Origin: Actinomucor elegans
Taxonomy: Eukaryota; Mucoromycota; Mucoromycetes; Mucorales; Mucoraceae
Reading direction: 5' to 3'
Assembly (NCBI GenBank): GCA_026027325.1
Contig: JAMSLZ010000005.1
Coordinates: 124,001 to 188,000, forward strand
Length of the DNA stretch: 64,000 nt
In this document: one piece after another, positions 22,357 through 34,882 of the stretch
Layout of the letters: every line of letters starts with the position of its first letter
Position numbering within the stretch: the first letter of the stretch is position 1
Position numbers and translations under genes: made by a program
The notes under the pieces: generated by a model
The model's database searches: none
What the model saw: only the letters and a program-made list of their open reading frames with translations
What the model was told of the DNA's origin: nothing

Positions 22357-24111
22357 AGATTTTACGAAATGTATGTAGTTTGCAGTTAATTATTGACAAG
22401 TGATAATACATTTATTATGCTTTCATATCAAAAGCTTAGTGTCAGTATGAAGGAAAGCTACGCTTGACCCTTCTTTCCAGTAAACTATTTATACAATAAA
22501 AGGATATTATCTCATTCCTTGGCTTTTGATTTATTGGACTAACACCCTAATGGATACATGACACTTGGGTATCTAAATTTATCGGGTGGGCAGGTATACA
22601 GGTCCATGATGTAGAAAAACGATTTGATCAGTATATAAAAGCCAACATGTTTTCAAACTAATGTCTTGCCTCTTTTCAACATACATAGCAACATGTAATT
22701 TGAAAATCTTGTTGCTGAAATATACATAAGCATATTTGAACACTTATTATTTGCTACCGTATTCCAATGCCGGCATGTATACAAGCCATTCCACTCATCT
22801 GCCACAGCTGCAGCTTTCAATATAATCCGACTTATGCGGCATATTATAGAGCATGTTGTTAGGCTATCTAAACATAAAGATTTGTTACTCAAGGTCAAAC
22901 CACTTGCCTTTAGAGATGTTGATTTAAACTCTAAAATGTGGTTTTTCCTACTTGGGCTCTAGTAACTGTTTAAGACAATATATATTATCTTGATGCAACC
23001 ATTAATTTATTTCTAATTAGAGCTGCAGACGTCCACATGAAACACGTGTGTTACAACTACAAGCTGCCAGCAGTATGTTGAACGCGTGCGGGTTACTAGA
23101 AGAAATAGTTTACATTCTGAATGATACCTATAGCTAACAGCCTTTTTACTTTGTGTTACAATTATGCATCTGGAGCTGAGCGGCTAGAATTAACAAAGCA
23201 AAAGGTACTTTCTTATAACCCATTGAATCTCGGTTTACTAGCTCAAAATTGGATAGATATCTAAGACCAGACTAAGTAGCATTGGCATCTATGTTCCGGG
23301 CTATTCATTGTGTACGATATAATATACTTTGTTACTTCTGCAACATTTATGCTCGCTACTTTCTCTAACATATCTTTTTTACTGGACAAAATATTTCGTT
23401 GTTCATTTTAATCCTGTAGTGTAGATGGTCTAGTTATTATCCATTGTTCATCATTACTTAATTGTGCAGTGTATTGGATTATGCTGGTTCATGCTATTAC
23501 TCTTCTTTTAAACTCTGACATACATTTTAATATGGGCTTTGGAATCAAAACATAGGTGCCCTGCTATCATCGATGATAAGAAATACTTTGGAATCAACGA
23601 GGTCATGTAAAAAATGTTATTATTGTTCGTTAAGCATTTATAAAATCACTGAATAAGAAGCATCTAGCGAGAGTTATCTTAGTATCAGTTTTTAATAATG
23701 ATAAAGACATTAGGGACACATAAGCTCATAATTCCACTTTGCTTTGTCTAATTCAACGTATATGTTGGCAAGCTTTTTTGTTTTTTTTTGTTTTTTTTTT
23801 GGCTTGTTATATAAACCTATTAAGATCCGACTAAGATCACAAGATAAAGCGCAGTCCAGATACATATTAGAAGCTAAACAAGTCATAGTTATACTTTTAG
23901 GTGTCTTTTTTAACCCCATAGTGTTTTGCGCTTGATGATAAAGTCTTAAAATTTAATTCTTGTTCTTGCATTATTTTTAAAGGTGTATAACTAAGCTTAG
24001 TAAATGATAGACAGTATCATATCACAGTATATAAATTACAGCTAATCATTGATGATTAAAATATATCAATTGTATTGCAATTAAAAGATTGCTATAACAA
24101 CTTCATTTGTC

Positions 24112-24178
24112 TATCTGAATATCATCTGCTAATCAGGATACGTCTTTAAGCGAAGGCTGGTTAAGGGATTAGCGATAA
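24112..24178 (+). repeat. dispersed intergenic element, copy J
   Basis: TATCTGAATATCATCTGC, then AATCAGGATACGTCTTTAAG and GGCTGGTTAAGGGATTAGCG. It shares GGTTAAGGGATT with copy I, supporting a common 3' part. Confidence 0.45.
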
Positions 24179-24917
24179 TTGAAACTCCTTTTATTAAAGA
24201 TGTGACAAAGCCTTGATGGCAAAGATAATAAGTATCCTTATATATCTATTAGTTCAGACTGAGGCCTGTCAACGTATATTTGACCCACACCGTCAAAAAT
24301 GCATCTTGTGTCCGGCTGGTACCTTTTAATGCCATAATAATATACTATCCATTCCCGTTAAGGAATAATTGGCCTAAAACTTTTGTATAGATGGTTATTG
24401 GCCATGTATCAAGAATACTGGTAATAATTCATAATAGGTAAGTTATATAATAAATTAACGTTGGACGGATATCAACGAGGAGATATATAATTTACAACTT
24501 GTACCATAGCGTGAATCATGATCCAAAAAAGCGAATGCATTTGATAATAGTGGAGAAAATACGGCGAGATCTACAAATCCAATTATATAGAAATGGATGC
24601 AATTTACAGTACGTTTATAAAATAAATATATTTTTATATAGTGCGCAGATGGCGTTTGTGAGGCATAGCCTATTCATACCGTTGATGCACTATATCGGTG
24701 CATATCCAAATGTATTTTTCTGTAGCTTTGGTCATCTAAAGTGCACGAGTTTAGGATTATATTTACTTAAAAAAAAAGAACTTTTCATCAACATAAACTA
24801 TGTAGATTCAAAGAAATGCGAGGACTTTTAGTGGATGGTAGTGGCATGGTTGTTTAAACATCGACAACCAATAAAATCAATATACCTAGCATTGGAACAT
24901 TAATAGTGAACAACTAA

Positions 24918-24988
24918 TGATTGATCTTGATCAAATGTCGCAACTAATTAGACTATTTTACTTAAAAAGAGCTACTGCATCTAATGAG
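24918..24988 (-). repeat. dispersed intergenic element, copy K
   Basis: Read on the minus strand: head AGATGCAGTAGCTCTTTTTA, then about 20 bases, then AATTAGTTGCGACATTTGAT and CAAGATCAATC. Near-complete reverse-oriented copy. Confidence 0.6.
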
Positions 24989-25326
24989 ACCTCAATATAG
25001 CGTCAATACTGCGTAATGCCATTACAGTTGGTCATTGATGAGCGTCATTAGCCAACAACTTTGTAGGCTTTTCTTTCATCTTGAACAAAGACCACAGACA
25101 ATATTCAGTTAGCTTGAATTACCTTGTCGTATTATTGCACTAGTACTATAAAACTCGATATATAGAGACAAAGGGAACAGATATCGAATAAGGCTTAGAT
25201 TAGTGAGTCGATTTTTGTTTGTTTGCGACTGAGTGCTTGCTGTGGTTTAAATTCATTTTGTTAGTAGAGATACCAAGCTTTTTTTCCCTTCTTTCCCCTA
25301 CTTTATACTCGAAGGTTTTAATCAAG

Positions 25327-26162
25327 ATGAACGGTTTAGAAAGTAATAATTTAACCAGAAAAACAAGTTTTTTATAAGGCTTTTATATATATATAGTAAT
25401 TCCTTTCTTTTTGCATTAGACCAACTTTTTCAATTAAAGGTGAATTAAGGAGCATATCGAGATGTACACCGAGAACTTATAACTCTTTTATAGTTTACGG
25501 CTAAACAACTAAACAAGCAATCCAAGAGGTGTCAAAAAGATGAAACTACCGAGAAAAACAAGCTAAAGAAGGCTATTCAAGATGGTAACATGGAAGGTGC
25601 TCGTATTTATGCATCCAATGCTATTCGAAAGAAGAACGAGTCTTTAAACTTGCTCAAACTGTCTTCACGTATTGATGCCGTAGCAAGTCGCGTGCAAACT
25701 GCGATTACTATGAGAAAGGTATGCATAAACGACAGTGAGAAGAGATGATACTGATAAATGTATAGGTATCTAACTCGATGGCTCAAGTGGTCCGAGGTAT
25801 GGGTCGCGCAATGGAAACCATGAATCTCGAGCAGGTAAAGAAAGAAAGCACAGAGATTGAAGTAAATACTGAATAAGCTTTAGATTTCAATGGTGATGGA
25901 CAAGTTTGAGACACAATTTGAAGACCTTGATGTACAAACAGGTTATATGGAGGGAGCTATGGCTGGTACTACCACATTAAATACACCTCAGGACGAAGTT
26001 GATTCGCTGATGCATCAGGTTGCTGATGAACATGGCTTAGAATTGAACGATGCCTTGAATGAATTGGAGCCTAGCAGAGTCTTGAATGAACCCAAGCAGA
26101 AAGAGAAAGAAAAGGATGAAGATCGATTGTTAACTGAGAGATTAAAGGCATTGAGACAATAA
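25327..26162 (+). CDS. DID2: ESCRT-III-associated protein Did2/CHMP1
   Basis: Did2/CHMP1 recruits and regulates the Vps4 ATPase during ESCRT-III disassembly on endosomes. Exons 25327-25342, 25420-25439, 25494-25718, 25766-25834 and 25884-26162 give 202 residues, the family length. The first two exons are tiny (16 and 20 nt) but needed to build the N-terminus MNGLENQLFQLKFTAKQL. The basic helical core follows ([21 protein letters not shown]), then the regulatory region and a C-terminal MIT-interacting motif ending in [12 protein letters not shown]. The next gene starts about 140 bp downstream in the same direction. Confidence 0.93.
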
Positions 26163-26238
26163 AGAAATTGTATTATAGTGTAAATCGTGATAATAGACAC
26201 GAGGGATGGTACATGAAGCACTATATCTCCTTGCAGAG

Positions 26239-26247
26239 TATATAAAG
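26239..26247 (+). promoter_or_regulatory. TATA box of the following gene
   Basis: TATATAAAG about 55-63 bp upstream of the ATG at 26302, in the short gap after the Did2 gene. It supports 26302 as the start of a separate transcription unit. Confidence 0.45.
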
Positions 26248-26301
26248 GCTTCTGTCTAGTATTAGGTTGCTTTCTTTTTTTCTTTGTTTTATTTATATTA
26301 A

Positions 26302-26975
26302 ATGCCTACTGCAACTACTGCATCATCACTGCCTGCGTTCGACCTTCAGTCATGGTCCGATAGTACAAATGATGATTCGTTTACAACTGAATTATTCAAA
26401 CCATTTGATATCAAATCATTCATGATACGACAAGAAGAGTTATTAGTAAATACACAAACATCTACGTTTGATCTTCTGCATAGATACTAACACATCTATA
26501 GAATAATGATCAACCAGTCGTAGATCATAGACAAAATCAAAGATGTCTGTCAAAAACAAGCCTATCTTCTTGTACATCTTCAAAAGAAACATACGATACA
26601 GTGGTATCCAATCTATGTATCAAAGAACATGAAATGCCTAGTACATCTGCTGCTGCCATTATTGCTGCAGAAAACGCTGGTAGTAGAGTATCTCTAATTT
26701 GTTCGCTCAAAAAGTTGCAGGAAGAGCCAACAAGAAAGAGTATACTACGAAAATCCTCAGCCTTCTTTTCTGAGAAAGTCTTGAAAAAGAAGTCCTCGAT
26801 GTTCACATTTGATACCGTAGAGCCAGTTCCAGCAATACCCAAGCACAGTCTGGATCAAAAGAGAATATTAAACCCTGGAATCGTCATCAAGCAGCAGCCC
26901 ACAGACAGCCGCAATCCCAATCCTTCCAGTAACAAAAGCGCGGCTTGGTGGCGCCGGGTATTTACACGTGACTAA
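26302..26975 (+). CDS. unknown low-complexity protein
   Basis: I do not recognise this protein. Exons 26302-26445 and 26502-26975 give 205 residues; the 56-nt intron has a textbook branch site (ACTAAC) and splicing keeps one frame through to the stop. The N-terminal part is acidic and Ser/Thr-rich, the middle has SAAAIIAAENAGSRVSLIC and a basic segment RKSILRKSSAFFSEKVLKKK with possible phosphorylation serines, and the end is WWRRVFTRD. There is no signal peptide or membrane helix. It sits between Did2 and RanGAP, with about 140 and 107 bp gaps. Confidence 0.65.
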
Positions 26976-27082
26976 GTTTTTTCGCGAGACTTCTAACCAA
27001 GGTCCTTAGAGCTGTATCATGATAATAATTTTTTCTCTTCTTTTTTTTTCTTCTTCTCTCGAGTAATTAACTAATAAAAACG

Positions 27083-28379
27083 ATGGCTGTTCCAATTAAT
27101 GAATATACACTTGAAGACAATACTGTTTTCTCTATTGTCGGAAAGGGTCTCAAATTGAATACGGCTGCCGATGTCAAAGAATTTGTCGAGACAATTAACA
27201 AAATGGACAATCTTCAAGTCATCAAGTTGAGCGGAAACACCATTGGTGTTGAAGCTGGTCAAGCCTTAGCCGAGGCACTCAAAACCAAGACCCACTTGAA
27301 GGTAAAAAAAAAAATGAAAAGGAAAAGAAAACTTGATGGTTTCAATATCTAAAGAAAAAGGCTCACACCTTTAGCTTTTATAGCAAGCCCTTTTGAGTGA
27401 TATCTTTACAGGTCGTCTCTTGTCAGAAATTCCTTTAGCACTTAAGGCTCTCTGTGATGCGTTTGAACAAGTGGATCTTTTAGAATTAGATCTTTCCGAT
27501 AACGCGTTTGGACCTGCAGGTGCTCAACCTTTAATCGACTTTTTATCCAACACCAAGACATTACAAACCTTGCGTCTCAATAACAACGGTTTGGGCTTGG
27601 GTGGCGGTGCCATGATTGCTCAAGCTTTGCAAGCGCAAGCTGATAACGCGAAAGCCGAGAATCGTCCTTCCACACTTCGTACCATCATCTGTGGCCGTAA
27701 TCGTCTCGAAGATGGCTCTTCCAAGGCCTTGGCGCGTGCCTTTTCCTCTCATGGTACCTTAGAAGTTGTGCGCATGCCTCAAAATGGTATCCGTCCTGAC
27801 GGTATCCGCACCATTGTCGAAGGCTTGCGTGATTGTAAGAATTTGCGCCACCTTGACTTGCAAGACAATACGTTTACTGTCAAGGGTTCCAAGGCATTGG
27901 CTGCTGCTTTGCCTAGCTGGCCTGATCTCGAAATTCTTAATGTGTCTGACTGTTTGTTGAGCAAGAAGGGTGGTGCACACGTCTTTTCTGCTCTTGAACG
28001 TGGCGAAAATAAGAAATTGAAGGAGTTGCTATTGCAGTATAACGAAATTCAAGCAGATGCTGTCGAGATTTTAGCTGCTGCTATCAAGTCACATTTAAGT
28101 TTGCTCGAGAAACTAGAATTGAATGGTAACAAATTTGAAGAAGATCACTCTGTAGTCGAGGTATTGAGAGAAGCACTTGCTTCTTGGGGTCATGAGGATG
28201 CATTGGATGAACTTGATGAAATGGAAGAAATTGATAGTGATGAGGAATCAGAAGAGGAAGAAGAGGAAGCCGAATTAGTTAAAGAGGCTGAAGAAGCTGA
28301 AGCTCAAGAGCCTAAAACCAAGTTGGACACTAAAGAAGAACAAGATCTAGTTGAACAGTTAAATAAGACTCATATTTAA
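27083..28379 (+). CDS. RNA1: Ran GTPase-activating protein (RanGAP/Rna1)
   Basis: RanGAP stimulates GTP hydrolysis by Ran in the cytoplasm and so drives nuclear transport. Exons 27083-27301 and 27384-28379 give 404 residues, close to yeast Rna1 (about 407). The leucine-rich repeats are well conserved: SDIFTGRLLSEIP with the catalytic-region Arg, DLSDNAFGPAGAQPL, CGRNRLEDGSSKALA, MPQNGIRPDGIRTIVEGL, DLQDNTFT and LELNGNKF. A Glu/Asp-rich tail at about residues 345-385 is typical of the family. The acceptor used is the second of two nearby AG sites, the one giving QALLSDIF in frame. Confidence 0.95.
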
Positions 28380-28469
28380 TTTTATAAACCATTCATGTAA
28401 TCTTTTGTTTTTATATTAAATAACAAGATATGTATGTATATATATTATATATATTATATATCGCATTTA

Positions 28470-30238
28470 TTATGTAGTATAGTTTTTTGTACTCACTACG
28501 ATATGGTTACGATACGCAGACCAAAGCTTATTGCCTTCTGGACTATTTTCAATCATTAGTTTAGCAAATTCAAAGTAGGATTCGGCTGAAAGGTCTTCTA
28601 GTCCATAAGCTTCTTTTGTAGAGTATTCTAATTCATATTCTAGAGGACTTTTATGGTGTATAGGATCATTCCACTTGGTAAGATTAGCAAAATACTGCTG
28701 ATAACCTAATAGTGTACCATAAGGTCTCAGATCCTCATTATCATCATCGCCTTCGTCGTCTTCATCATCATTATCATCATCATCTGGCGTGATTTCATAT
28801 TGATAAATGCGAACAGCTGGATGATACACTGGTAAAACAGATGGAGCTACCTGAATCACAACTAATGGAGGCTGACCATTCACGGGTGCATTTTTTTCAT
28901 CATCCAATGGATCAATCTCTTGATACATTTCACGCAACCAATCCATATAAGAGTTTACATTTCTTTCTGTATGGAATTCAAGGTGATCTTCTTCATCATG
29001 TTGTTGAGCCGCCTCACGATCATTTTCATTGTCTTGTTGAATCACCACTTGAGATATTTCATTGTCTATTAATGCACCTTGCTTCTCGGTATGCGCATCA
29101 AACAGGAGAAAGTGGTCCATATTAAGATGAGCAAAGAAATTTCCCATTACAACGTCGGTGTAGTTGGTAGCAATACGCATGTATTCTGTCAAACAAGTGG
29201 GCTTGTAATCACGCGGCGAAGGAGGAACATGACCGATCACATAGATCTTTTCTTGAGCAATGCGTGCTTTTTGTAATTGACTTTCAAACCATTGTAGCTG
29301 AATAGCAGCAGGACTCTTTCGATGAAGACAATTTGGTACTGCTTTATTCTTGGTATAAAAGTACATTGTATTGAGTGTAAGCACGCTGAGACGAGGTGCC
29401 ACAGGCCTAATAAAGTAACCGCCTTGACCAAACGTAGCACGTTGACTCAAGGGCATCCAAGCGCGCCATAGTTGTTCATAGAAATACAGTAAATCTCCAT
29501 CCAAGTCTGGGCCACCAATTTGGTTATGAGGAAAAACGTCATTGTTACCAAAGCTTGGAATCACTGGTATTTTATCATTATTCCAAAAGGTTTCCATCAC
29601 CATTTCTGTCACGCGTTGATTCAATTCGTACACATGCCTTCTTTTACGTCGATTTTTCTTATCCCAGTCGTGCCTATGCGTTTCAAAAGTAAGTTTCAAG
29701 TGGTTTATCATAAATAATAAACATTACTTTGCATTGTCCCCAGTCCATACTACAAAGTCAAGCTTATCCTTCCATTCTTTACTAATCCAATCCAGTGTTT
29801 CTTGAGCAAGGATGATAGGAGCATCGCATCGCTCACCAAGAGCACCGTATTTGCCTGCCAATGTACCGGCCTTCTTCTTCTTCTTGGGTAGTTGGTGGCA
29901 CGCTGTATCTACTGTGCCGCCTTGTATATAATCTTGATCAACCTATGAATGATAGATTAATGACTAGTCTAACTAGGCAAACTATATATATATATATATA
30001 TATATGTTCTTACATGCATATCGGTGATATGGAGAAAATAGCCGTGTTGCTTGCGTACTGGAAGACTATAAATCTCTGGATACCTGCCTGTCCAGACAAG
30101 CCATGAAGATGAAGGTACCTGCAAAGACAACAACTGACTAAGTGTCCAATTTTGAAGTATTTCTTGAGAGGGCTTCAGTAGAGAATGCCAAGCAGATATA
30201 GCCAAGCATATGAAAAGACAATAGAGTAGTAGTTTCAT
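28470..30238 (-). CDS. PPN1: endopolyphosphatase, Ppn1 family
   Basis: Metallophosphoesterase that cuts inorganic polyphosphate internally, in the vacuole in yeast. Exons 30014-30238, 29728-29942 and 28470-29673 give 547 residues. An N-terminal signal-anchor (KLLLYCLFICLAIS) is followed by the metal-binding series in order: ITDMHVD, GDNAKHD (rebuilt by splicing), GNNDVFPHN, GHVPP and HLNMDHF. In the last motif the usual FGH appears to be FAH. A strongly acidic insert (DDDDNDDEDDEGDDD) lies near residue 475. The gene converges on RanGAP, with only 90 bp between stops. It is a functional counterpart of the SPX-VTC gene at 47 kb. Confidence 0.9.
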
Positions 30239-31759
30239 GTCCACCCCTTTTTTTTAAAAAAAATTAATGGTATAAAGGTATATAAATGGTATTAATATAA
30301 GGTAAGTATATATAGAAGTAGTAGTAAAAAAAAAAAAAAAATAAGAAAAAAAAAGAGCAATATATATATGTACAATACATTGTAATTGTCAAAATAGTGA
30401 CTTTTTCACAGATCATTCAAGGGACGACGATACACAACATCATGGGTTTACAAGCTTTTCAGACCCAATACTTGTAAAGCATGGCCATCAGCTCCTATTA
30501 TTATTGGAAATGCATCATGCGATCATCATTACAGTCTGTTCCCTTAATTCATTTACTTATTCTAAACCAACTTGACTATAAAAATAAAACCTACATTGTA
30601 ACCTTATAGAGAACAAGTCCGATGAAAAAAACCTCCCAGGAACAGATTACAGTCACCAAAAATTTTCGTATTGGTTAGACAAATTAGAAAGGATATCTTA
30701 GTTTCGACTGCTTAGATCAACCAGGATATGCAGATAAGTCTTCTGTATATATATATATATAATACATGTATCATCTAAATCGCTATAACATTTTTATGTT
30801 TATATTGCAACAGGGATCCTTTAGTCAAGACAATCAAAGAAACATATACCATACAACTATAAACGTGCAAATAGTTTCTATTAACTGTTCATCGCTTTAG
30901 ATTACGAATAAACAGAGGTCATAACAGATGCATCTGCTCATTCTGAACATGGAATATTAATTAGATGCGACATCAAACCGAGATTGGCTGAGGGATCTAG
31001 AGATGAGTCACACAACTATGTCAACTTTCTGGGCTTTGATCTATTAAAAAGTTTGAGGCTCAGAAATTAACAGCGAGATCTAAACCCTATCTTCGAAGAC
31101 AAAGATTGTGTTTTTGAGTTTTTGTTCCTTCATACAATTTGTAAACAATTTAATTAAAAAAAAAAAAGGAATACAATTATAAGAATAAATAGAAGAATGT
31201 TGCACTAGAGCGCAAGAACCAATGTGGCATAAAGTTTTCAAGCTGATAACCCATCACATAAGTTATTTCATCAGAAAGAGCACGTTTTATTCTATGTGTA
31301 TCTGGAGTTCTAAAATAATATCGCCTTTTGGCACGAATCTGTGTTAATGCACTTTTTTCGATTTTTTTTTTTTTTTTTTTGTAGAGCATTCACACTTCTT
31401 CAATTCCATTTCCGACAGCTAATAAAAATTTGTTCCTTGCTTGTTCCAATTAATTTATATAATAACACTTCTTTTCCTTTGCAGCTTGGCTCAAAAAAGG
31501 TGTTTCAAAATAAAAACTTGATCAAGAGGTATAATCTATGATCATAGTCATAAAAATTTCGACCAACGACAATAATAGGTGCCTGGTACCTTTTTGACAG
31601 TTCATTTAACTTGAAGGCTCAAGCAGTCACGAAAGAAAAGCCACTTGATATTCACAGTCTCATATTTCAATACCAGAAAATGAAAAAATTTTTAATAAAT
31701 AGCACTTGCTTGCCAGGATGTATTAGTTCTTTCTCTCACTTTTTATATATTTATCAAAA
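30239..31759. other. intergenic with a full repeat copy
   Basis: Upstream region of the endopolyphosphatase (-) and eL22 (+). It has A-runs near 30326-30353, a (TA)n tract near 30746, dispersed-element copy L at 30924-31006 and a T-run near 31360-31380. The final 100 bp before eL22 are T/C-rich with TATATA at 31744-31750. No other gene seen. Confidence 0.55.
30924..31006 (+). repeat. dispersed intergenic element, copy L (reference copy)
   Basis: Most complete copy: head ACAGATGCATCTGCTCATTC then TGAACATGGAATATTAATTA, core GATGCGACATCAAACCGAGA and tail TTGGCTGAGGGATCTAGAGA. I used it to recognise the others. Confidence 0.65.
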
Positions 31760-32128
31760 ATGGCTCCCGTCAAGACCTCCACTGCCGCTGTCAAGAAGTC
31801 CAAGTTCATCATTGACTGTTCCGGTCCTGCCAACGACAAGATCTTCGATGCCGCTGCCTTTGAAAAGTACCTCCATGACCGTATCAAGGTTGATGGTCGT
31901 ACCAACAACCTCGGTGAAGCTGTTACCATCTCCCGTTCTGCTGATAACAAGATCACTGTTGTTACCAACATTGCTTTCTCCAAGCGTTACCTCAAGTACC
32001 TCACCAAGAAGTTCTTGAAGAAGAACCAAATCCGTGACTGGCTCCGTGTCATTGCTACCGATAAGCAAACCTTCGAGCTCCGTTACTTCAACATCGCCAA
32101 CGATGATGAGGCCGAGGATGAAGAGTAA
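31760..32128 (+). CDS. RPL22: 60S ribosomal protein eL22
   Basis: Large-subunit ribosomal protein. Uninterrupted 122-residue frame, the family length, with the conserved stretches [42 protein letters not shown] and LRVIAT, and the acidic end EAEDEE. Codon use is strongly biased to C-ending codons, unlike its neighbours, as expected of a highly expressed gene. The lack of introns is notable beside intron-rich neighbours. Confidence 0.96.
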   Translation: MAPVKTSTAAVKKSKFIIDCSGPANDKIFDAAAFEKYLHDRIKVDGRTNNLGEAVTISRSADNKITVVTNIAFSKRYLKYLTKKFLKKNQIRDWLRVIATDKQTFELRYFNIANDDEAEDEE

Positions 32129-34081
32129 ATCGATTCGCTTTATAATAAATAGTTTTTTCCCTTCTTTCTTTCTTTTTCATTCGTGAAAAGGAAAGGGAGT
32201 AGGGGAAAAGGGTGAGACGAGAACGAACCCTTTAACTGAGAAATTATTTCTCTTTTAAAAACAAATCACAATCTCTTTGGAATTAAAAAAAAAAGCCGGC
32301 AACTCTAGCAAATCATGGCAGGAAAGAATTAGTTTAATGTTTATTTAGATACCCTCTAGTTCTTTTTTCCTGTCTTGCTTTTGTTTGCTCTGGTTATTGT
32401 TTAAAAACTTGAAATGATTGTCTTTTTATGTAATTGTGTTTTTTGTAAGAGCTTCTAAGATCCTTGAATCAGTTCCCATCTAATGACTTTCCTTTGCTCA
32501 AGCTGCCAAGCTTTTACTGTTCAAAGTATCCATCCTCTTAAAGTGAACAAGAGTTTTTGACAAAAAGTACATTTCGAAATCAACTCAACCCCAATTAAAG
32601 TGTATACTTGATCATTCTCGCTCGTTATTTATTATTTTAGATTCACTCTGAAAAAAAAAGCTATGCGTACATTCAAGGAAATAGAATATTCTTGATGCGA
32701 AATCAAATTGCTATTACCGAATACCAATCTATAAAATATCCCTCGATAGTCTGTCTTGTTAAATCCATCTGTCAAGTGCCAAATTACGCGCACACTTTTA
32801 ACATACAATAGGAGTGGTGAGGAGATCTATTGATGATTGGTTCTTATGGAATACAAATGGACTCCATCGATAGCTATGAAATATACATTGTGCTGAAGTG
32901 AAACAATGATTCCTGGACTTACTCTTGGCAAGTACACCACATCAAATTCGAAATAAAATCGTAATTTGCAAAGAGATCTATTAATCATTGGATGTAGCGC
33001 ATATGAAAATGTGTATCCATGACAGGCAATCGCTAAAATGAATATGCTCGTAGTACATTTGTAATGTTTTTTCCTTGTGCTTGTCCAGCATTATTATATA
33101 TTAAAATTTCAGAAAGAAAAGAAAAGGATGAAAGAAGACAGAGGTAATATATATGTAAAAATAAATGTAAAGGCAAAAATTAAAGCAGAAGTAAATATAA
33201 AGAGAATGATTTATTTCAAGGGATTAGGCGCGTTATGGAACAATATCTTCCACAGGCATACCTCAGAAATAAGCAACTCAACGCCCTTCTCTTGCCAGCC
33301 CCAAGCAGGCGGTTGCTGAAGAAAGGTCATGATGCCCTGAAAATCCCGTTTCTGCAGCTGATTAAACGATTTTACTAGAAAGACAGCACAGACATAAACG
33401 TAAGTTTAAATCTTGAAAGAAGCAAGTACTGAATTATTTTCTATTGGATTATAATCCACCACAAGATTTTCATCTTCTGATACACACTTCACAGAACGAC
33501 TATTGATCTACACCATGGTTTTTACTGCTGAGTATAAAATCCTTCGGTGGCTGGGCACTAAAAAAAGTTCAGTTGAAAAAAAAAAAAAAATGCAATGGCT
33601 TTATACGACACCCCCTTTGAGTTTTAGGAAACTGCCCTTTGAGATTTTTTTTTAAAAAAAAAGCACTTTGTTATCGGAGCAACTGATCAACATTCGTTTG
33701 CTATTAAAATTAGGACGATTTTGGAAAACACTGACTAAAAAACCGTTAGGTCTCCGTCATCCAATAGAAAACAAGGGACTCCTATTTGTTGTAGCAATAG
33801 TGATAAGTTTAAACCACATTTTAATAGTATTAAAAAACATGGAGACATGGTTTATAATACAACTGCATTGGGCATATTCGATTATATATTATATTCATTC
33901 TTTACGCGTTACGTACAAACCTCTACGTTCTGAGATATAATAGTTTAAGCAGGGCACAATGTAAGCTACTGTAATCAAGTGCTATTCCTGCTCGTCTGTC
34001 TCTGAGAACAGAAATAAGCCTCAGCAAAAAATTTGAACTTGTTTTTTTTTCATACCTTTATTCAACTACACATTATAAACT
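32129..34081. other. intergenic, with a possible gene fragment
   Basis: Between eL22 and the Yar1 gene. Contains the TBC-like fragment at 33211-33374 (-), A/T runs at about 33578-33590 and 33644-33663, and otherwise no supported feature. Confidence 0.5.
33211..33374 (-). pseudogene. possible TBC-domain (Rab-GAP) 3' exon fragment
   Basis: On the minus strand, an AG acceptor at 33375-33376 opens a 54-codon frame ending in TAA at 33211. The peptide includes DFQGIMTFLQQPP and ELLISEVCLWKILFHNAPN, which resembles the end of a TBC Rab-GAP domain (family pattern: LLSEAYLWK.LFHNAP.HL). No upstream TBC exons are visible; the only frame upstream (about 33400-33500) does not continue the domain and has no clear start or donor. 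I read it as a duplicated remnant, but a short unknown gene is possible. Confidence 0.35.
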
Positions 34082-34693
34082 ATGGCCGATCACGAAGAAC
34101 TTCTCGACGATCTTATCTATTTCTCTCGTGCTGGTGAACTTGAAGACCTTAAAAATGTAAAGGCTTTGCCTGAGAATTTTGTCGAAAAAGATGAATCTAG
34201 TAAAACAGCACTTCATATGGCCAGTGCCAATAATCATATTGGTAATGCGAAAGCTTTTTTTTTATGTTGAGCGATTCAACTAATTTAGATCATCGTCTTA
34301 GAGATCGTCAAGTACATTATTGAACAGCTTTCAACTTTGCCCGAGAAAAAGAGAATTGAATTGATTAATACCAAGAATGATCAAGGTAATACCCCACTTC
34401 ACTGGGCCGCGTTGAACGGCCACTTGGAAGTCGTTCAACTTCTGGTAAAGAGTGGTGCTGACTGCAAGGTAAGTTGTTTGAAAATCTTGAAAACGTGTAC
34501 TTAGTATTATCGATAGATCAAGAACAACATGAACTGCTCTCCTATTTACGAAGCTCAACAAAGAAATCACGAAAAGATTGCCGAATTCTTTTTGGAAACA
34601 ATGGTTGAAGAAGAGCCTGAAGCACCTTTAGCAGAAGAAGATCAATTCGTTGAGACCGGTGTGCCTAGCGCAGTTAAGAAGGGCGATGAATAA
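34082..34693 (+). CDS. YAR1: ankyrin-repeat protein Yar1
   Basis: Resembles Yar1, the dedicated chaperone of ribosomal protein uS3 (Rps3). Exons 34082-34241, 34302-34468 and 34517-34693 give 167 residues (yeast about 200). The N-terminus matches Yar1 ([15 protein letters not shown]), followed by ankyrin repeats [20 protein letters not shown] and [20 protein letters not shown] and a partial third ([21 protein letters not shown]), then an acidic tail. It lies about 2 kb from eL22 but on general grounds belongs to ribosome assembly. A different small ankyrin protein is the alternative. Confidence 0.8.
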
Positions 34694-34882
34694 AATGTAC
34701 ATTAGATCTAAAAGTTAGTTTACTGTATACAAGTTACCATAGTTGGTTTATGTACCAGTTTTACCTATTTGGGAATGTTTTGGCACGAAATAAGCAATTG
34801 TTAGGCTTTATAACAAAGCCTTTCAGTATCTTATACGCCGTATATTTTTCTTTTCTTTTCTTTTCTTTCTATTGATTTTAAT

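Larger units (their letters stand above)
21433..25326. other. 3.9-kb gene-free AT-rich region
   Basis: No reading frame with domain similarity on either strand. It contains dispersed-element copies at 22132-22165, 22276-22356, 24112-24178 (+) and 24918-24988 (-), and T-runs near 23779-23801. A short GC-richer patch at 22014-22078 can fold as AGCTTT...AAAGCT with flanking GTAG/CTAC, but nothing identifies it as an RNA gene. Confidence 0.5.

Noticed and set aside
24499..24831. 110-codon plus-strand open frame
   Set aside because: Starts at TTG, no domain or composition signal, and lies in a repeat-bearing AT-rich region.
33668..33940. 90-codon hydrophobic plus-strand frame
   Set aside because: No ATG start, AT-rich low-complexity hydrophobic content, no similarity recognised.
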